This document shows positions 5,729-6,475 of a DNA stretch of 6,475 nt, piece after piece; within the stretch, counting starts at the first letter, position 1; every line of letters begins with the position of its first letter. A program made the position numbers and the translations under genes. Source of the stretch: Methanobacteriota archaeon (GTDB taxonomy: Archaea > Hydrothermarchaeota > Hydrothermarchaeia > Hydrothermarchaeales > SZUA-236); the NCBI GenBank assembly GCA_003695745.1, contig RFHW01000101.1, positions 1 to 6,475 on the forward strand. The letters run 5' to 3'. The notes beneath the pieces were generated by a model. The model did not search any database. It saw only the letters and a list, made by a program, of their open reading frames with translations, and was not told the origin of the DNA.

Positions 5729-6475
5729 ATGTTCGACGCCAAGAGGTTTATTGAGGAGGCCATCAGCGAGATCAAAGAACAGGTGGGCGACGGCACCGCC
5801 ATAATCGGGCTCTCAGGCGGGGTGGACAGCAGTGTCGCAGCGACGCTGGTCCACAGGGCCATCGGCAGACATCTTGTGGCCGTCTTTGTGAACCACGGCT
5901 TCATGCGAAAAGGGGAGGAGGAGCAGATCATCCGGACCTTCAGAGGGGAGCTGGGGATGAACCTCGTGGTCATCGATGCCAGAAAGAGGTTTTTCGAAGC
6001 GCTGAAGGGTGTGAAGGACCCTGAGGAGAAACGCAAGGTCATCGGCGAGGTCTTCATCAGGGTCTTTGAAGAGGAGGCGGAGAAAGAGGAGGCGCAGTTT
6101 CTGGTGCAGGGAACCATCGCCCCGGACTGGATAGAGAGCGACGGAGGCATAAAAAGCCATCACAACGTGGCAGGCCTCCCCTCCGGGATGGTGCTCAAGC
6201 TCGTTGAGCCGCTGCGCGACATCTACAAGGACGAGGTGCGGGCGGTGGCGCGGGAGCTTGGCCTGCCCCAGTCGATCTCAGAGCGGATGCCCTTCCCAGG
6301 CCCCGGCCTCGCGGTGAGGGTGCTCGGCGAGGTGACGCCTGAGAAGGTGGAGATCGTGCGGGAGGCAAACGCCATAGTAGAAGAAGAGATAGAAAGGGCA
6401 GGTCTCAGGCCATGGCAGGCCCTCGCGGCCATGCCGGAGGGCCGGAGCGTGGGCGTCAAGGGCGATATCAGGGAC
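5729..6475 (+). CDS. guaAB: GMP synthase subunit B (ATP-pyrophosphatase), runs off right edge
   Basis: This is the synthetase half of GMP synthase. It adenylates XMP with ATP and uses ammonia from a separate glutaminase subunit to make GMP, in cytoplasmic purine synthesis. The 249 codons present include the PP-loop SGGVDSS (29-35), then [22 protein letters not shown] with H144-H145, and [14 protein letters not shown] (188-201), the start of the GuaA C-terminal dimerization domain. No class I glutaminase domain precedes the PP-loop, so this is the archaeal split form; its partner is not in the window. About 50-60 residues are missing at the right edge compared with usual subunit B proteins. 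The ATG is chosen because the protein starts with the typical short helix before the PP-loop, and an in-frame TAA lies at 5702-5704. It has its own TATA-like box, so it may be independent of the upstream operon. Confidence 0.93.
   Translation, partial: MFDAKRFIEEAISEIKEQVGDGTAIIGLSGGVDSSVAATLVHRAIGRHLVAVFVNHGFMRKGEEEQIIRTFRGELGMNLVVIDARKRFFEALKGVKDPEEKRKVIGEVFIRVFEEEAEKEEAQFLVQGTIAPDWIESDGGIKSHHNVAGLPSGMVLKLVEPLRDIYKDEVRAVARELGLPQSISERMPFPGPGLAVRVLGEVTPEKVEIVREANAIVEEEIERAGLRPWQALAAMPEGRSVGVKGDIRD

Noticed and set aside
5491..6150. 219-codon open frame on the minus strand
   Set aside because: It runs antisense across the end of deoxyhypusine synthase and the start of the GMP synthase gene, both certain. 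The Ser/Pro/Met-rich product has no recognisable domain.

Overview
The window looks like chromosomal DNA from a euryarchaeon. By eye it is moderately GC-rich, with AGG as a common arginine codon. The evidence for Archaea is the gene content: an AglB/STT3-type oligosaccharyltransferase, a three-gene Era-like GTPase / DUF2073 / Zn-ribbon cassette known from euryarchaea, an archaeal/eukaryotic deoxyhypusine synthase, and a GMP synthase ATP-pyrophosphatase subunit encoded as a separate gene. Several starts also have a TATA-like element about 23-28 bp upstream. I cannot fix the lineage below Euryarchaeota; a methanogen- or ANME-like group is only a guess.

Layout. Positions 1-515 (minus strand) encode the N-terminal part of AglB, which runs off the left edge. 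A 48-bp divergent intergenic region (516-563) separates it from a 12-helix polysaccharide-type flippase (564-1835, plus strand). The pair suggests assembly of N-linked glycans: the flippase would move the lipid-linked glycan across the membrane and AglB would transfer it to protein. From 1852 to 3293 lies the ArvABC (OapABC) cassette: GTPase, DUF2073 protein and Zn-ribbon protein. A TATA-like box inside the 3' end of the flippase gene probably drives it. In haloarchaea this cassette has been linked to extracellular vesicle formation (Arv naming) and was earlier named for its position near a replication origin (Oap naming).

Downstream by 7 bp is an unrecognised 507-residue single-pass membrane protein (3301-4824). 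It has a signal peptide, a beta-rich ectodomain, an extracellular helical region, a Pro/Thr linker, one membrane helix and a cytoplasmic coiled coil. Its ectodomain carries eight N-glycosylation sequons. It overlaps the deoxyhypusine synthase gene (4787-5704) by 38 bp. The gene for GMP synthase subunit B begins at 5729 behind its own TATA-like box and runs off the right edge.

The most interesting reading is that 564-4824 is a cell-surface module: glycan flipping, a vesicle-forming small GTPase with two accessory proteins, and a heavily glycosylated transmembrane protein whose cytoplasmic coiled coil could connect to that GTPase system. The ArvABC assignment is well supported. The functional link to the membrane protein is inference from gene order and topology. 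No RNA gene, CRISPR array, insertion sequence, or stretch over 300 bp without a gene was seen.
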